Under the pieces are notes generated by a model. It saw only the letters and a list, made by a program, of their open reading frames with translations, had not been told where the DNA came from and searched no databases. Below are positions 16,356 through 25,475 of a DNA stretch of 35,115 bases, piece after piece (position 1 is the first letter of the stretch; each line of letters opens with the position of its first letter). A program made the translations under genes and the position numbers. Source of the DNA: an uncultured Romboutsia sp. (GTDB taxonomy: Bacteria > Bacillota > Clostridia > Peptostreptococcales > Peptostreptococcaceae); the NCBI GenBank assembly GCA_937880075.1, contig CALFLM010000089.1:1-35115 (forward strand). Reading direction: 5' to 3'.

Positions 16356-18473
16356 ATGAATAGAATAAATATATTAGATGATTTAACTATAAATAAAATA
16401 GCTGCAGGAGAGGTCGTTGAAAGACCTTCTTCTGTAGTTAAAGAATTAATAGAAAACTCTATAGATGCAGGAAGTACTAAAGTAGTTATAGATATTTTAG
16501 ACGGTGGAAAAAAACTTATAAGAATAACTGATAATGGATGCGGTATAGCATCTAGTGAAGTTGATAAATCATTTTTAAGACATGCTACAAGTAAGATTAA
16601 AAATATAGATGATTTATATGATTTGTACTCCCTTGGATTTAGAGGGGAAGCATTAGCATCTATTAGTGCTGTATCAAAGCTTGAAATGATAACTAAAACA
16701 AAAGATGAGCCTATAGGAACTAAGGCAATAGTTGAAGGTGGAAAGATAGTATCTAAAGAACCAGTAGGAACTCATAGTGGTACAACGATTATAATAAAAG
16801 ATATATTTTTTAATACACCAGCTCGTCAAAAGTTTTTAAAATCAACTCATGCTGAAACTATAAATATAAGTGATTTAATAAATAAACTTGCAATAGGAAA
16901 CCCACAAGTTCAATTTAAATATGTAAATAATAATAAAAATATGCTTGCAACACCAGGAGATAATAAATTATTAAGTGTTATAAGAAGTATATATGGAAAA
17001 GAAATTTGTGAGAATTTAATAGAGATAAATTATGAGTGTAAATATTTTAAAATAAGTGGATATATAGGAAATAATAATATATATAGATCTAATAAAAATT
17101 TACAACACATATATATAAACAAAAGATTTGTAAAAAGTAAGATCGTTTTAGATTCTATAAGTGAAGCTTATAAAGGTATTATACCTATTAATAAACATTC
17201 AATATGCTTTATACAGCTAACTATAAATCCAGCTAGTATAGATGTAAATATACATCCAACAAAGCTTGAAGTTAAATTTGAAGATGAAAAGGAAATGTAT
17301 ATTGAACTTAGAGATATTCTAAGAAAAACTTTACTTTCATCATCTTTAATAGGCAAGTATGAAACCTATGATAAAAAAGAACCAACTAAACATATTTTAG
17401 TAATGGAAGATAACAATAAAAGTAAAAATATATATGAAAATAAAGAATCTAAAGATATAAAGGTAATTGAAGTAAATGATGAAAAACCAATTGATTCATT
17501 TATGTCATTTAATGATTTTATAAAATTTGAAAATAACATAGAAAGAGAGTTAGAACCTAGTTCTAAAAATATATATGAAGAAAAATCAAAAGCACATATA
17601 AATGAATTAGATGATATAAAAATAATAAAAGAAGATTCTAGTTCTGAATATATAATAGATGGTAACTTTAGTTTAGAAAATTCTTTTTCTATTGAAGATA
17701 TAGAAAAATTAGATAAAGAAAAAGAATACCAAGAAAGTTTATATAATAATGAAAATGAAGAAAATAATTTAAATTATAAATCTCGTAGTGAATATATAAA
17801 TAAAACTGAATATAGCAATCAAATTACAAAAAATATAGAAAAAGTAGATGATAATATTCAAGAGCAATTTTTTAAAGATTCTCCATCTAATAAGTTTTCA
17901 TTAGCAGGATACTTTGTTATAGGAACAATATTTGATACTTATATAATATTGTCTAAAGGAAATTCTATGTACCTACTTGATCAACATGCAGCACATGAGA
18001 AAATACTTTATGAAAGATATATGGATAAGTTTTATAAATCTAGTATAAATATGCAAATGTTACTTGATCCAATAGTGCTTGAATTATCTAATATAGATAT
18101 GTTACATGTTGAAAATAATTTAGAATTATTTATGAAATTTGGTTTTGAGATTGAATTATTTGGTAACAATCATATAATGATAAGATGTGTACCAACTATA
18201 TTTGGTGTTCCTGAATCTGAAAAATTTATATTACAAATAATTGATAATATAGAAGAAATAAAAAATAACTATGAATTAAAAGGAGAAAAACTTGTATCTA
18301 TGGCATGTAGAGCAGCTATAAAAGCAAATGATAGAATTCAAAGTATGGAAATAAGAAGTTTACTTAATGAACTTGAAACTTGTGAGAATCCTTTTACATG
18401 CCCTCATGGTAGACCAACAATAGTAGAAATAACAAAAACGGAAATAGAAAAAATGTTCAAACGAATCATGTAG
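16356..18473 (+). CDS. mutL: DNA mismatch repair protein MutL
   Basis: MutL links mismatch recognition by MutS to strand incision. The 705-residue protein has the GHKL ATPase motifs ENSIDAG, DNGCGI, HATSKI and GFRGEAL in the first 100 residues. A long acidic, asparagine-rich linker covers about 340-510. A C-terminal domain carries the endonuclease motif DQHAAHEKILYE (D542), ACRAAIKANDRI and CPHGRPT. The endonuclease motif is that of MutL proteins from bacteria lacking MutH, so this MutL is predicted to nick DNA itself. GGGGAGG precedes the ATG. miaA begins 17 bases after its stop. Confidence 0.97.
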   Translation: MNRINILDDLTINKIAAGEVVERPSSVVKELIENSIDAGSTKVVIDILDGGKKLIRITDNGCGIASSEVDKSFLRHATSKIKNIDDLYDLYSLGFRGEALASISAVSKLEMITKTKDEPIGTKAIVEGGKIVSKEPVGTHSGTTIIIKDIFFNTPARQKFLKSTHAETINISDLINKLAIGNPQVQFKYVNNNKNMLATPGDNKLLSVIRSIYGKEICENLIEINYECKYFKISGYIGNNNIYRSNKNLQHIYINKRFVKSKIVLDSISEAYKGIIPINKHSICFIQLTINPASIDVNIHPTKLEVKFEDEKEMYIELRDILRKTLLSSSLIGKYETYDKKEPTKHILVMEDNNKSKNIYENKESKDIKVIEVNDEKPIDSFMSFNDFIKFENNIERELEPSSKNIYEEKSKAHINELDDIKIIKEDSSSEYIIDGNFSLENSFSIEDIEKLDKEKEYQESLYNNENEENNLNYKSRSEYINKTEYSNQITKNIEKVDDNIQEQFFKDSPSNKFSLAGYFVIGTIFDTYIILSKGNSMYLLDQHAAHEKILYERYMDKFYKSSINMQMLLDPIVLELSNIDMLHVENNLELFMKFGFEIELFGNNHIMIRCVPTIFGVPESEKFILQIIDNIEEIKNNYELKGEKLVSMACRAAIKANDRIQSMEIRSLLNELETCENPFTCPHGRPTIVEITKTEIEKMFKRIM

Positions 18474-18489
18474 TTTAGAGAGGATTAAT

Positions 18490-19422
18490 ATGAAAAAAAT
18501 TCCAATTATAATACTTACAGGACCAACAGCAGTTGGAAAAACTAACTTATCAATAGACCTTGCAAAAGATTTAAATGCTGAAATTATATCTGCAGATTCT
18601 ATGCAAATATATAAATATATGGATATAGGTAGTGCTAAGGTAACTATTGATGAAATGCAAGGAGTAAAGCACTATTTAGTAGATGAGGTAACTCCAGATT
18701 ATGTATTTTCAGTTTCTGAGTTTCAAAAAAGGGCAGATGAATATATCGAAAAAATAAATAATGAAAATAAAAGAGTTCTAGTAACAGGAGGAACTGGACT
18801 TTATTTAAATTCATTAATTTATAATATGGATTTTGCAAAATCTGATGCAAATAATGAGCTTCGAGAAAAATTAAGATTAGAACTTGAAGCAAATGGTATA
18901 GACTATATGCATAATAAATTAAAAGAATTAGATCCTGAATCTGCTAAGAGAATCCATAAAAATAATACTAAAAGAGTTATAAGAGCTCTTGAAGTTTGTT
19001 TAAGTGGAGAAAAGATGAATGATTTTTCTAAGGATTTAAAGTTTAATGAAAAATATAATCCAATAATAATAGTTTTAAATAGAAATAGAGATCATCTATA
19101 CGAAAGAATAAATAAGCGTGTAGATATAATGATGAATAATGGTTTAATAGATGAAGTTAAAAACTTACTTAAAATGGGATATACAAAAGATATGATATCT
19201 ATGCAGGGGATAGGATATAAAGAAATAATAAAATATTTAGATGGTGAGTATACATTAGATGAGGCTATAGATATAATAAAAAGAGACTCAAGAAGGTATG
19301 CAAAGCGTCAATTAACTTGGTTTAGAAGATATGATGATGCTAAGTGGTTTAGCTTAGATGAGTATAGTGACAGCCAAGTACTTAAAAATGATATAATTAT
19401 GCATATTGAAAAAATGCTATAA
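18490..19422 (+). CDS. miaA: tRNA dimethylallyltransferase MiaA
   Basis: MiaA transfers a dimethylallyl group to N6 of A37 in tRNAs reading UNN codons. The 310-residue protein has the P-loop GPTAVGKTNLS near the N-terminus, SADSMQIYKYMDIGSAK with the catalytic aspartate, GGTGLYLNSLIY and the C-terminal TWFRRYDDAKWF. Its product is the substrate of MiaB (9700-11133). It is 16 bases downstream of mutL and precedes hfq by 72 bases. Confidence 0.97.
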   Translation: MKKIPIIILTGPTAVGKTNLSIDLAKDLNAEIISADSMQIYKYMDIGSAKVTIDEMQGVKHYLVDEVTPDYVFSVSEFQKRADEYIEKINNENKRVLVTGGTGLYLNSLIYNMDFAKSDANNELREKLRLELEANGIDYMHNKLKELDPESAKRIHKNNTKRVIRALEVCLSGEKMNDFSKDLKFNEKYNPIIIVLNRNRDHLYERINKRVDIMMNNGLIDEVKNLLKMGYTKDMISMQGIGYKEIIKYLDGEYTLDEAIDIIKRDSRRYAKRQLTWFRRYDDAKWFSLDEYSDSQVLKNDIIMHIEKML

Positions 19423-19494
19423 TTTATATAAAATATAATAAAAGGAATGGTAAATTTTACTACTTAAATTAAATTACCGGGAGGATATATTCAA

Positions 19495-19752
19495 ATGAAA
19501 AATACAGCTATAAATTTACAGGATTTATTTTTAAACAATGCTAGAAAAGAAAGAATACCTGTTACAATATACTTAATGAATGGGGTTAAAGTAAATGGGC
19601 AAGTAAAAGGGTTTGATAGTTATATAATAATGTTAGAAGATGAAAAAAAACAACAAAATATGATATATAAACATGCAGTGTCAACTATACAACCTGCTAG
19701 ACATATAAATATGCAAAATAATAATCAACAAAATAATGGATTTAGTAAATAG
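19495..19752 (+). CDS. hfq: RNA chaperone Hfq
   Basis: Hfq is a hexameric Sm-fold protein that helps small RNAs pair with mRNAs. The 85-residue protein has Sm1 (LFLNNARKERIPVTIYLMNG and VKVNGQVKGFDSYIIML) and Sm2 (MIYKHAVSTIQPAR) with the conserved YKHA. A short, Asn/Gln-rich tail of about 17 residues follows. GGGAGG precedes the ATG. It is the last gene of the mutS-mutL-miaA-hfq group and ends at a very strong terminator. Confidence 0.96.
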   Translation: MKNTAINLQDLFLNNARKERIPVTIYLMNGVKVNGQVKGFDSYIIMLEDEKKQQNMIYKHAVSTIQPARHINMQNNNQQNNGFSK

Positions 19753-19795
19753 ATAATAAAAAGCTGACCCTTAATTGGATCAGCTTTTTATTATC
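19752..19795. terminator. Bidirectional terminator between hfq and the DUF1540 gene
   Basis: The perfect 16-bp arms at 19752-19767 and 19780-19795 enclose a 12-base loop. They carry five A on the left and five T on the right. The element overlaps the stop codons of both convergent genes. Confidence 0.85.
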
Positions 19796-20096
19796 TAGAT
19801 ACAAAAGTTTCACAACTTGTATCATGTGCATTTATTTGAACACTATCAGCAACGCAGTTCTTATTTTCATTGTAAGTGCAGTTTAAAGCATCGCATTTTA
19901 TTTGCTCAGGTTTAGTACAACTGCAATTAGCACAGTTTGTAAAAGAAGTATTATCTTGATTTACGAAAGAAGAGCAGTAAGTATTAGAAGTTGTAAGCGC
20001 ATTATTACCGCCTACATTTATATAACCAGCATAACATAATCCAGAGTTATTGTGTCCACAATTAGTTGCAGAACAGCTTAAATTTCCATTTGACAT
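19791..20096 (-). CDS. DUF1540 cysteine-rich protein, two repeats
   Basis: This 101-residue protein contains 11 cysteines. It is built of two DUF1540 domains with spacing C-x4-C-x7-C followed by C after 19 residues in the first (from C8) and 13 in the second. A linker with three further cysteines (TNCANCSC) separates them. This is a metal-binding pattern, and small DUF1540 proteins are common in clostridia. AGGAGG precedes the ATG. The role is unknown. Confidence 0.85.
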   Translation of the reverse strand: MSNGNLSCSATNCGHNNSGLCYAGYINVGGNNALTTSNTYCSSFVNQDNTSFTNCANCSCTKPEQIKCDALNCTYNENKNCVADSVQINAHDTSCETFVSR

Positions 20097-20288
20097 TTTA
20101 TATACCTCCTATTTATTTATATAGTTTATTATGTGATAAATTAAAAAAAATATAATGGGAGAATAAATTACAATTAAGGAAAAATATAGTCTAGAAATAT
20201 TACTTAATTTAATAGATAATAAGTAAACTTGTAAAATTTATAAATAAATGATATATTTTAGATAAAAAGAAAATAAAAGAGGGAGGCT

Positions 20289-20828
20289 ATGTATTTACCA
20301 AGTAAAATCACAAATATATTATCTAAAATAACTAAATCATATACAGTTAAATATACAAATGGTAAAATAGAATCAGTATTTATAAGTGAAAAAGATGTAA
20401 CAATACAAGCATCAAATAAGGGATACTGTATTTACTTAAAAGGTGGTCCTATATATTTAAATGATTTAAAGTCAATAGAGCCTCTTTTAGTAAAAATGAA
20501 TGTTTTAAATAATAATGATAAAATTAAAAATAACAAGTCTATAAAAGATGAATTAATAGACATTTTTTCAAAAAATAAAGATACTTTTTCTGTAGAATAC
20601 AGTGGAGCACACATAGTATCTTTAAATCTAGAAAATCCTAAATTAGTTATAAGTAAAACTAGTGTTGGATATTCATTAAATGTAAATAATGAGAATATAT
20701 CTATAAATAATGTAGCATCATTAAAAAAGCTTTTAACAAGAATGAATGTTATAAAGCCGTTAAAAAATAAAAATATTAAAAAAGATGTTTATGATTGTGG
20801 ATTTGAACAACTTATGTTAGATATATAA
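20289..20828 (+). CDS. Hypothetical protein with an internally duplicated domain
   Basis: The 179-residue protein is made of two similar halves. YTVKYTNGKIESVFIS (about residue 18) corresponds to FSVEYSGAHIVSLNLE (about 99). Each half then has GYCIYLKGG or GYSLNVNNE and ends with LLVKMNVLNN or LLTRMNVIKP. No signal peptide or membrane segment is seen, and the fold is likely two small beta-rich domains. GGGAGG lies 3 bases before the ATG and a good terminator follows. I do not recognise a family. Confidence 0.75.
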   Translation: MYLPSKITNILSKITKSYTVKYTNGKIESVFISEKDVTIQASNKGYCIYLKGGPIYLNDLKSIEPLLVKMNVLNNNDKIKNNKSIKDELIDIFSKNKDTFSVEYSGAHIVSLNLENPKLVISKTSVGYSLNVNNENISINNVASLKKLLTRMNVIKPLKNKNIKKDVYDCGFEQLMLDI

Positions 20829-20845
20829 ATAGATCTCCTTTAAAC

Positions 20846-20877
20846 GGTTGAACTTATATAAAGTTCAGCCTTTTTTA
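20846..20877 (+). terminator. Rho-independent terminator
   Basis: GGTTGAACTT (20846-20855) pairs with AAGTTCAGCC (20861-20870), with one T-G wobble, around a 5-base loop. It is followed by six T. Confidence 0.8.
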
Positions 20878-20982
20878 ATTTAATTTTAATATTATAAATT
20901 ATAAATGATTAAAAAGTACTTGATAATATATAAAGATATAAGTATATTAAATATAAAACTACAAGGAGAAAAATGTAAAATT

Positions 20983-21684
20983 ATGAATAATAATAAAAAA
21001 AATTTAAATAAATCATTTTGGATAACTTCAATAATAATAGTATTTTTTATTGGAGTATACATATTTGTACATCCAGTAAATGAAGTTATAAATAATATGG
21101 TATCATACTTAAGTAAATTAGACTTAGAAGGACTTAAGAAATATGTATTATCATTTGGTATATGGGCACCAGTAATATCATTTTTACTTATGATATTACA
21201 ATCAGTAGCAGCACCACTTCCAGCATTTATAATAACTTTTGCTAATGCAGCTTTATTTGGATGGGTAAATGGAGCAATACTTTCATGGACAAGTGCTATG
21301 GCGGGAGCAGCATTATGCTTTTATATAGCTAGGTTTTTAGGAAGAGATACAGTTGAAAGGATTACAAGTAAACTTGCTTTAAAAAATATAGATGAGTTTT
21401 TTAAAAAATATGGAAATCATACCATATTAATAGCAAGATTACTTCCATTTATATCTTTTGATTTAGTAAGTTATGGTGCAGGGCTTACTTCAATGAGGTT
21501 TATACCTTTCTTTGTTGCAACAGGTATAGGACAGCTTCCAGCAACAATAATTTATTCATATGTAGGTGGTATGCTTACAGGTGGAGCAAAGCTTATGATG
21601 ATGGGAATTATGACTTTATTTGCAATAAGTGTATTTGTACACCTTTTAAAGCAAATATATAAGGAGAAAAAAAGTAAAATTTAA
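20983..21684 (+). CDS. TVP38/TMEM64 (VTT/DedA-type) membrane protein 1
   Basis: The 233-residue membrane protein has the VTT-domain signature. Two re-entrant, helix-rich motifs are seen: AGAALCFYIARFLGRDTVER and LIARLLPFISFDLVSYGAG. About five membrane helices are predicted. Members of this superfamily are known or suspected to move lipids or help maintain membranes. The frame runs back to 20905 without a ribosome-binding site there; an AAGGAG lies 14 bases before the ATG at 20983, with an ATG-TAA start-stop pair between them. It is similar to the second VTT gene at 22965 and probably belongs with the YnjBCD-like cluster. Confidence 0.85.
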   Translation: MNNNKKNLNKSFWITSIIIVFFIGVYIFVHPVNEVINNMVSYLSKLDLEGLKKYVLSFGIWAPVISFLLMILQSVAAPLPAFIITFANAALFGWVNGAILSWTSAMAGAALCFYIARFLGRDTVERITSKLALKNIDEFFKKYGNHTILIARLLPFISFDLVSYGAGLTSMRFIPFFVATGIGQLPATIIYSYVGGMLTGGAKLMMMGIMTLFAISVFVHLLKQIYKEKKSKI

Positions 21685-21702
21685 AGTTATACTAATTAGT
21701 AG

Positions 21703-21733
21703 AGGGCTTTTCTAAATATGGAATAGCCCTTTG
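21703..21733 (+). terminator. Weak terminator or attenuator after VTT gene 1
   Basis: AGGGCT (21703-21708) pairs with AGCCCT (21725-21730) around a 16-base loop, followed by only three T. It may reduce, but not end, transcription into the Fe-S gene. Confidence 0.35.
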
Positions 21734-21776
21734 CCGTTTAAATTAGTAGAGTTAATTTTTTATAGGAGGATAAGAT

Positions 21777-22904
21777 ATGAAAGTAATAAACTTAAATGAA
21801 AAAACTCTAGAAGAGATAAAAATAAATGAAAGTAATTGTATAAACTGTAAAAGATGCTATAATTCATGTCCTATGATGAGTAAATACTCATCATCACTAA
21901 AAGAACTTATGAAAAAAATAATAACAGATAAAGGTGTAGATAAAAATATACCTTATTCTTGTTCTTCTTGTGAAGTATGTAACTTAAAATGTCCTAAGGA
22001 TATAAAAATAAAAGAAATGTTTTACGATATGAGAAAAGATATTTTTAATAATGATAAAAAAAATATAAATGATATTGGATATAATAGTGTAAAATTTCAC
22101 CAGATTAATAGTTTTTCCCCTGTATTTTCAAAGTCTTTTTCAAATAAAAGCACTAAGAAATTATTCTTTCCAGGATGTAGTTTATCAAGTTATAGTCCAG
22201 AAATAGTTTTAAAAGCATATGAGTATTTAAAGGAAAACATAGATGGTTTATCAATAGCATTTAAATGTTGTGGTAAGCCAACTTTATCAATGGGAGATGT
22301 GGATAAATTTAAAATATATTACTCTCAGATAGAAAAGTTATTTTTAGAAAATGAAATTGAAGAAGTTATAGTAGCATGTCCAAATTGTTTTAATACCATA
22401 AAAAAATATAGTAAATCAGTTAAAGTAAAGACTATATGGGAGATTATAAATGAAAACTCAATTCCTAAAAATTTAATAAATCATTATAATGATTTAGATA
22501 TTAAGTTTAGTTTACATGACCCATGTCCTATAAGATATGAATCTAAGATTCATGATAGTGTTAGATTGATATTAAAATCAATGGGGATTAAAATAGTAGA
22601 ATTCGATAAAAGTAGAGAAAACACGGAGTGTTGTGGATCTGGAGGTATGCTTAGAGTAACAAATCCTAAACTAGCTTTAGAGCAAACTAATAAAAGAGCT
22701 AGTGAAGCTAAAACTGATACAGTTATATCTTATTGTGAGTCTTGTTGTGAAGCTATGATGATTGCAAATAAAAATACGCTTCATATATTAGATTTTATGT
22801 TCAATGAAGATGTTATAAATAAAAGTAAATTTACTCAAGATAAAATATCTACTATAAAAAAATGGAAAAATCGATATAAATCTATAAATTTAATTAAAAA
22901 TTAA
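21777..22904 (+). CDS. Fe-S protein with two 4Fe-4S motifs and two CCG domains (GlpC/HdrB-like)
   Basis: The 375-residue protein has two ferredoxin-like cluster motifs, C21-x2-C24-x2-C27-x3-C31-P and C62-x2-C65-x2-C68-x3-C72-P. Two CCG domains follow (FPGCSLSSY...FKCCGKPT and HDPCPIRYE...TECCGSGGM). The CCG domain is found in heterodisulfide reductase subunit B and in the Fe-S subunits of glycerol-3-phosphate and lactate oxidising enzymes. It is thus an electron-transfer or disulfide/quinone-linked redox protein, with no catalytic subunit next to it. AGGAGG precedes the ATG. VTT gene 2 begins 60 bases downstream. Confidence 0.88.
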   Translation: MKVINLNEKTLEEIKINESNCINCKRCYNSCPMMSKYSSSLKELMKKIITDKGVDKNIPYSCSSCEVCNLKCPKDIKIKEMFYDMRKDIFNNDKKNINDIGYNSVKFHQINSFSPVFSKSFSNKSTKKLFFPGCSLSSYSPEIVLKAYEYLKENIDGLSIAFKCCGKPTLSMGDVDKFKIYYSQIEKLFLENEIEEVIVACPNCFNTIKKYSKSVKVKTIWEIINENSIPKNLINHYNDLDIKFSLHDPCPIRYESKIHDSVRLILKSMGIKIVEFDKSRENTECCGSGGMLRVTNPKLALEQTNKRASEAKTDTVISYCESCCEAMMIANKNTLHILDFMFNEDVINKSKFTQDKISTIKKWKNRYKSINLIKN

Positions 22905-22964
22905 ATAATAAGATTTTAATCCAAAAATATGGTAATATAATATTTTAGAAAAAGAGGTGATATT

Positions 22965-23636
22965 TTGATAAAAAAATACAAAATAGCATATAAGTTAATA
23001 ATATCTATAGTTATATTACTACTTATATCAATTGTGGCATATAAGGTTTATAAAATGAATTTAGGAGTAGATGATATAAAAAATTATGTAGAGTCTTTTG
23101 GAAAAATGGGACCAATAATATATATAATAATGTTCTCTCTAGTTCCACTTACGCTTTTTCCAGATTCGATACTTGCAATATCAAGTGGTCTTATATTTGG
23201 ATTAGTAAATGGATATATTTATACTACAATTGGGGCTTTAATAGGAGGAACAATATCTTTTTATATATCTAGAAAGCTAGGAAGAAATGTAGTAAAAAAA
23301 CTTACTAAAGAAAAACTAGATAAGGTAGAAAATATGATAAATGAAAAAGGATTTTTTATAGTGTTTATGCTAAGGCTTATCCCTTTATTTCCATTTGATG
23401 TAATTAGTTATGGTTCGGGCTTAACAAGTATAAGATATAAAGATTTCATACTTGCAACTTTCTTTGGAACAATACCAGGAATATTTGTATTTGTAAATAT
23501 TGGAGCACAATCAGTTAACATAGGAAGCAAAAGTTTTTATTTATCAATAGCATCTTTAATATTACTATTGGTAGTATCCATAATATTAAAGAATAGATTT
23601 ATTACCAAAAACTTAGAAAATAATAAATCAAATTAG
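22965..23636 (+). CDS. TVP38/TMEM64 (VTT/DedA-type) membrane protein 2
   Basis: The 223-residue membrane protein has an N-terminal helix, the motif GGTISFYISRKLGRNVVKKL, and FMLRLIPLFPFDVISYGSGLT, both matching VTT protein 1. About five membrane helices are expected. The start is TTG at 22965, with GAGGTGAT about 4 bases before. The phosphatidyltransferase follows after 8 bases. Having two related VTT proteins in one cluster is a feature of the E. coli ydjX/ydjZ locus. Confidence 0.88.
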   Translation: MIKKYKIAYKLIISIVILLLISIVAYKVYKMNLGVDDIKNYVESFGKMGPIIYIIMFSLVPLTLFPDSILAISSGLIFGLVNGYIYTTIGALIGGTISFYISRKLGRNVVKKLTKEKLDKVENMINEKGFFIVFMLRLIPLFPFDVISYGSGLTSIRYKDFILATFFGTIPGIFVFVNIGAQSVNIGSKSFYLSIASLILLLVVSIILKNRFITKNLENNKSN

Positions 23637-23644
23637 GAGGTAAA

Positions 23645-24229
23645 ATGTTAGATACACATGCAAGAAAATATGTAAATCCAATAATTGAATTAGGAGCTAA
23701 GTTTTTTTTAAAATTAAAATTAACTCCTAATAATGTAACCATATTAGCCTTATTACTAGGGGTATCAACTTCTATATTTTTATATTTTGATATGCAGGCA
23801 GTTGCAGTTATTGTGCTTTGGATATCAGGGTACTTAGATGCGGTAGATGGAGCTATGGCAAGAAGAAGTAATAGTTCATCATCTTTTGGAACACTTCTTG
23901 ATATTGTTTCAGATAGAATTGTAGAAGTAAGTATAGTGTTAGTACTTGGGATTAAATTTGTAGATGTAAGATATAATCTTATAGTATTAACTGTATGTAT
24001 ACTTATGTCTATGACCATATTTTTAACAGTTGGAGCACTACGCGAAAAAAAAGGTGTTAAATCATTTTATTATCAAGCAGGAGTAGCAGAAAGAAGTGAA
24101 GGATTCATATTTTTTTCACTTATGATTTTAATTCCAAGCTATTTAGGAATAATAACTAATGTATTTTCTGTATTAATAATAATAACTGCAATTCAAAGAT
24201 TTTTGGAGGCAAAAAGATTACTAGATTAG
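23645..24229 (+). CDS. CDP-alcohol phosphatidyltransferase family protein (YnjF-like)
   Basis: These enzymes join CDP-diacylglycerol or another CDP-alcohol to an alcohol acceptor. The 194-residue protein has an intact signature: D-x2-D-G-x2-A-R-x8-G-x3-D-x3-D (DAVDGAMARRSNSSSSFG followed by TLLDIVSD), with about five membrane helices. Acceptor and donor cannot be read from the sequence. AGGAGG lies directly before the ATG, touching the stop of the VTT gene. It resembles YnjF by position in an ynj-like cluster, which supports shared function with the importer downstream. Confidence 0.9.
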   Translation: MLDTHARKYVNPIIELGAKFFLKLKLTPNNVTILALLLGVSTSIFLYFDMQAVAVIVLWISGYLDAVDGAMARRSNSSSSFGTLLDIVSDRIVEVSIVLVLGIKFVDVRYNLIVLTVCILMSMTIFLTVGALREKKGVKSFYYQAGVAERSEGFIFFSLMILIPSYLGIITNVFSVLIIITAIQRFLEAKRLLD

Positions 24230-24251
24230 CAAACAATAAGGAGATATAAGT

Positions 24252-25475
24252 ATGAAGAAAAAGATTTACATAGTACTATTATGTATGATGATGATTTTAT
24301 CTTTAGTGGGGTGTTCAAAATCTCAAAAATCAAATGATAAAAATAATAATATAAATATACTAGATACTAGTTATGATGAAATTTTAAAAAGTGCAAAAGG
24401 AACTACAGTAAACTTTTATGGATATGGTGGTAATGAGGTTATGAATAAGTGGTTTGACACTTATGTAATACCACAAATGAAAGAAAAATATGATATAAAA
24501 GTAAAAAGAGTAGGAATGAATATTGATGATATAATGAATAAATTATTATCAGAAAAGCAAGCTAAAAGTAAAGATGGCGTAATGGATGTAGTTTGGATAA
24601 ATGGTGAAAATTTTAAAACTGCAAAGGAGAATAATTTATTACTTGGCTCATTTACAGAAAAGCTTCCTAACTTTAACGATTACATAGACAAAAATTCAGA
24701 AATTATAAACACTGATTTTGGAACTTCTGTAGATGGGCTAGAAGCACCATGGGGTAAATCAGAGTTTGTAGTAATTAAAGATACTGGTAAAGTAGCTCAA
24801 AATATAGAAGATACTGAAACACTAAAGGAAGCAATAATGCAAAATCCAGGTAAATTTACATATCCTGCATTACCTGATTTTGAAGGAAGTGCATTTGTAA
24901 GAAATGTAATATATGACATAGTTGGATATGAAAACTTAACTAATTTGACTGAAAATGAAGATGAGGTTAGAAAAGTTATACAACCAGCTATGGACTATCT
25001 AAATGAAATTAAGCCATATTTATGGAATAAAGGAGAAACATATCCTGCTACAATAGCACAATTAGATAATATGTATTCAGATGGTGAGGTTTATTTTACA
25101 ATGACTTACTCACCAAATACAGTTAAAGGAAAAATTGATAGTAATGAATATAGTAAGGATACAGAAATAATTGCATTTGATAAAGGAAATATAAGTAATA
25201 CTCATTTTTTAACAATACCTGAAAATGCGCCTAACAAAGAAGGGGCTATGGTACTTATAAACTTTTTAATGAGTATAGATGCTCAGGCTTCAAAAACTTA
25301 TACTGCTAATTGGGGTGATATGACTGTATTAGATATGAATAAAATACCTAATGAAGATAAGTCTAAATTTAGTGAAACTGTGGAATTTGGAAAAACATTA
25401 CCAGAGTTAAATGCTGGATTAGTACCTATAATAGAGAAGATATGGACTGAAGAGGTTTTACAAAATGAAAAGTAA
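24252..25475 (+). CDS. ABC transporter substrate-binding lipoprotein (YnjB-like)
   Basis: The 407-residue protein has a lipoprotein signal with lipidation at C21 (LVGC). It matches the YnjB family of uncharacterised importers: VNFYGYGGNEVMNKWFDTYV, MDVVWINGENF and LEAPWGKSEFV are characteristic blocks. It is expected to bind its ligand outside the cell and deliver it to the two permeases. The ligand is unknown; the fold resembles iron/spermidine/thiamine-type binding proteins. Its stop lies inside the next gene, 11 bases past that start. Family assignment is from memory of the motifs, not a search. Confidence 0.85.
   Translation: MKKKIYIVLLCMMMILSLVGCSKSQKSNDKNNNINILDTSYDEILKSAKGTTVNFYGYGGNEVMNKWFDTYVIPQMKEKYDIKVKRVGMNIDDIMNKLLSEKQAKSKDGVMDVVWINGENFKTAKENNLLLGSFTEKLPNFNDYIDKNSEIINTDFGTSVDGLEAPWGKSEFVVIKDTGKVAQNIEDTETLKEAIMQNPGKFTYPALPDFEGSAFVRNVIYDIVGYENLTNLTENEDEVRKVIQPAMDYLNEIKPYLWNKGETYPATIAQLDNMYSDGEVYFTMTYSPNTVKGKIDSNEYSKDTEIIAFDKGNISNTHFLTIPENAPNKEGAMVLINFLMSIDAQASKTYTANWGDMTVLDMNKIPNEDKSKFSETVEFGKTLPELNAGLVPIIEKIWTEEVLQNEK

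Noticed and set aside
20905..20982. An upstream start for VTT protein 1
   Set aside because: No ribosome-binding site precedes 20905, and the bases directly before it follow a terminator; the ATG at 20983 has AAGGAG upstream, though widely spaced.
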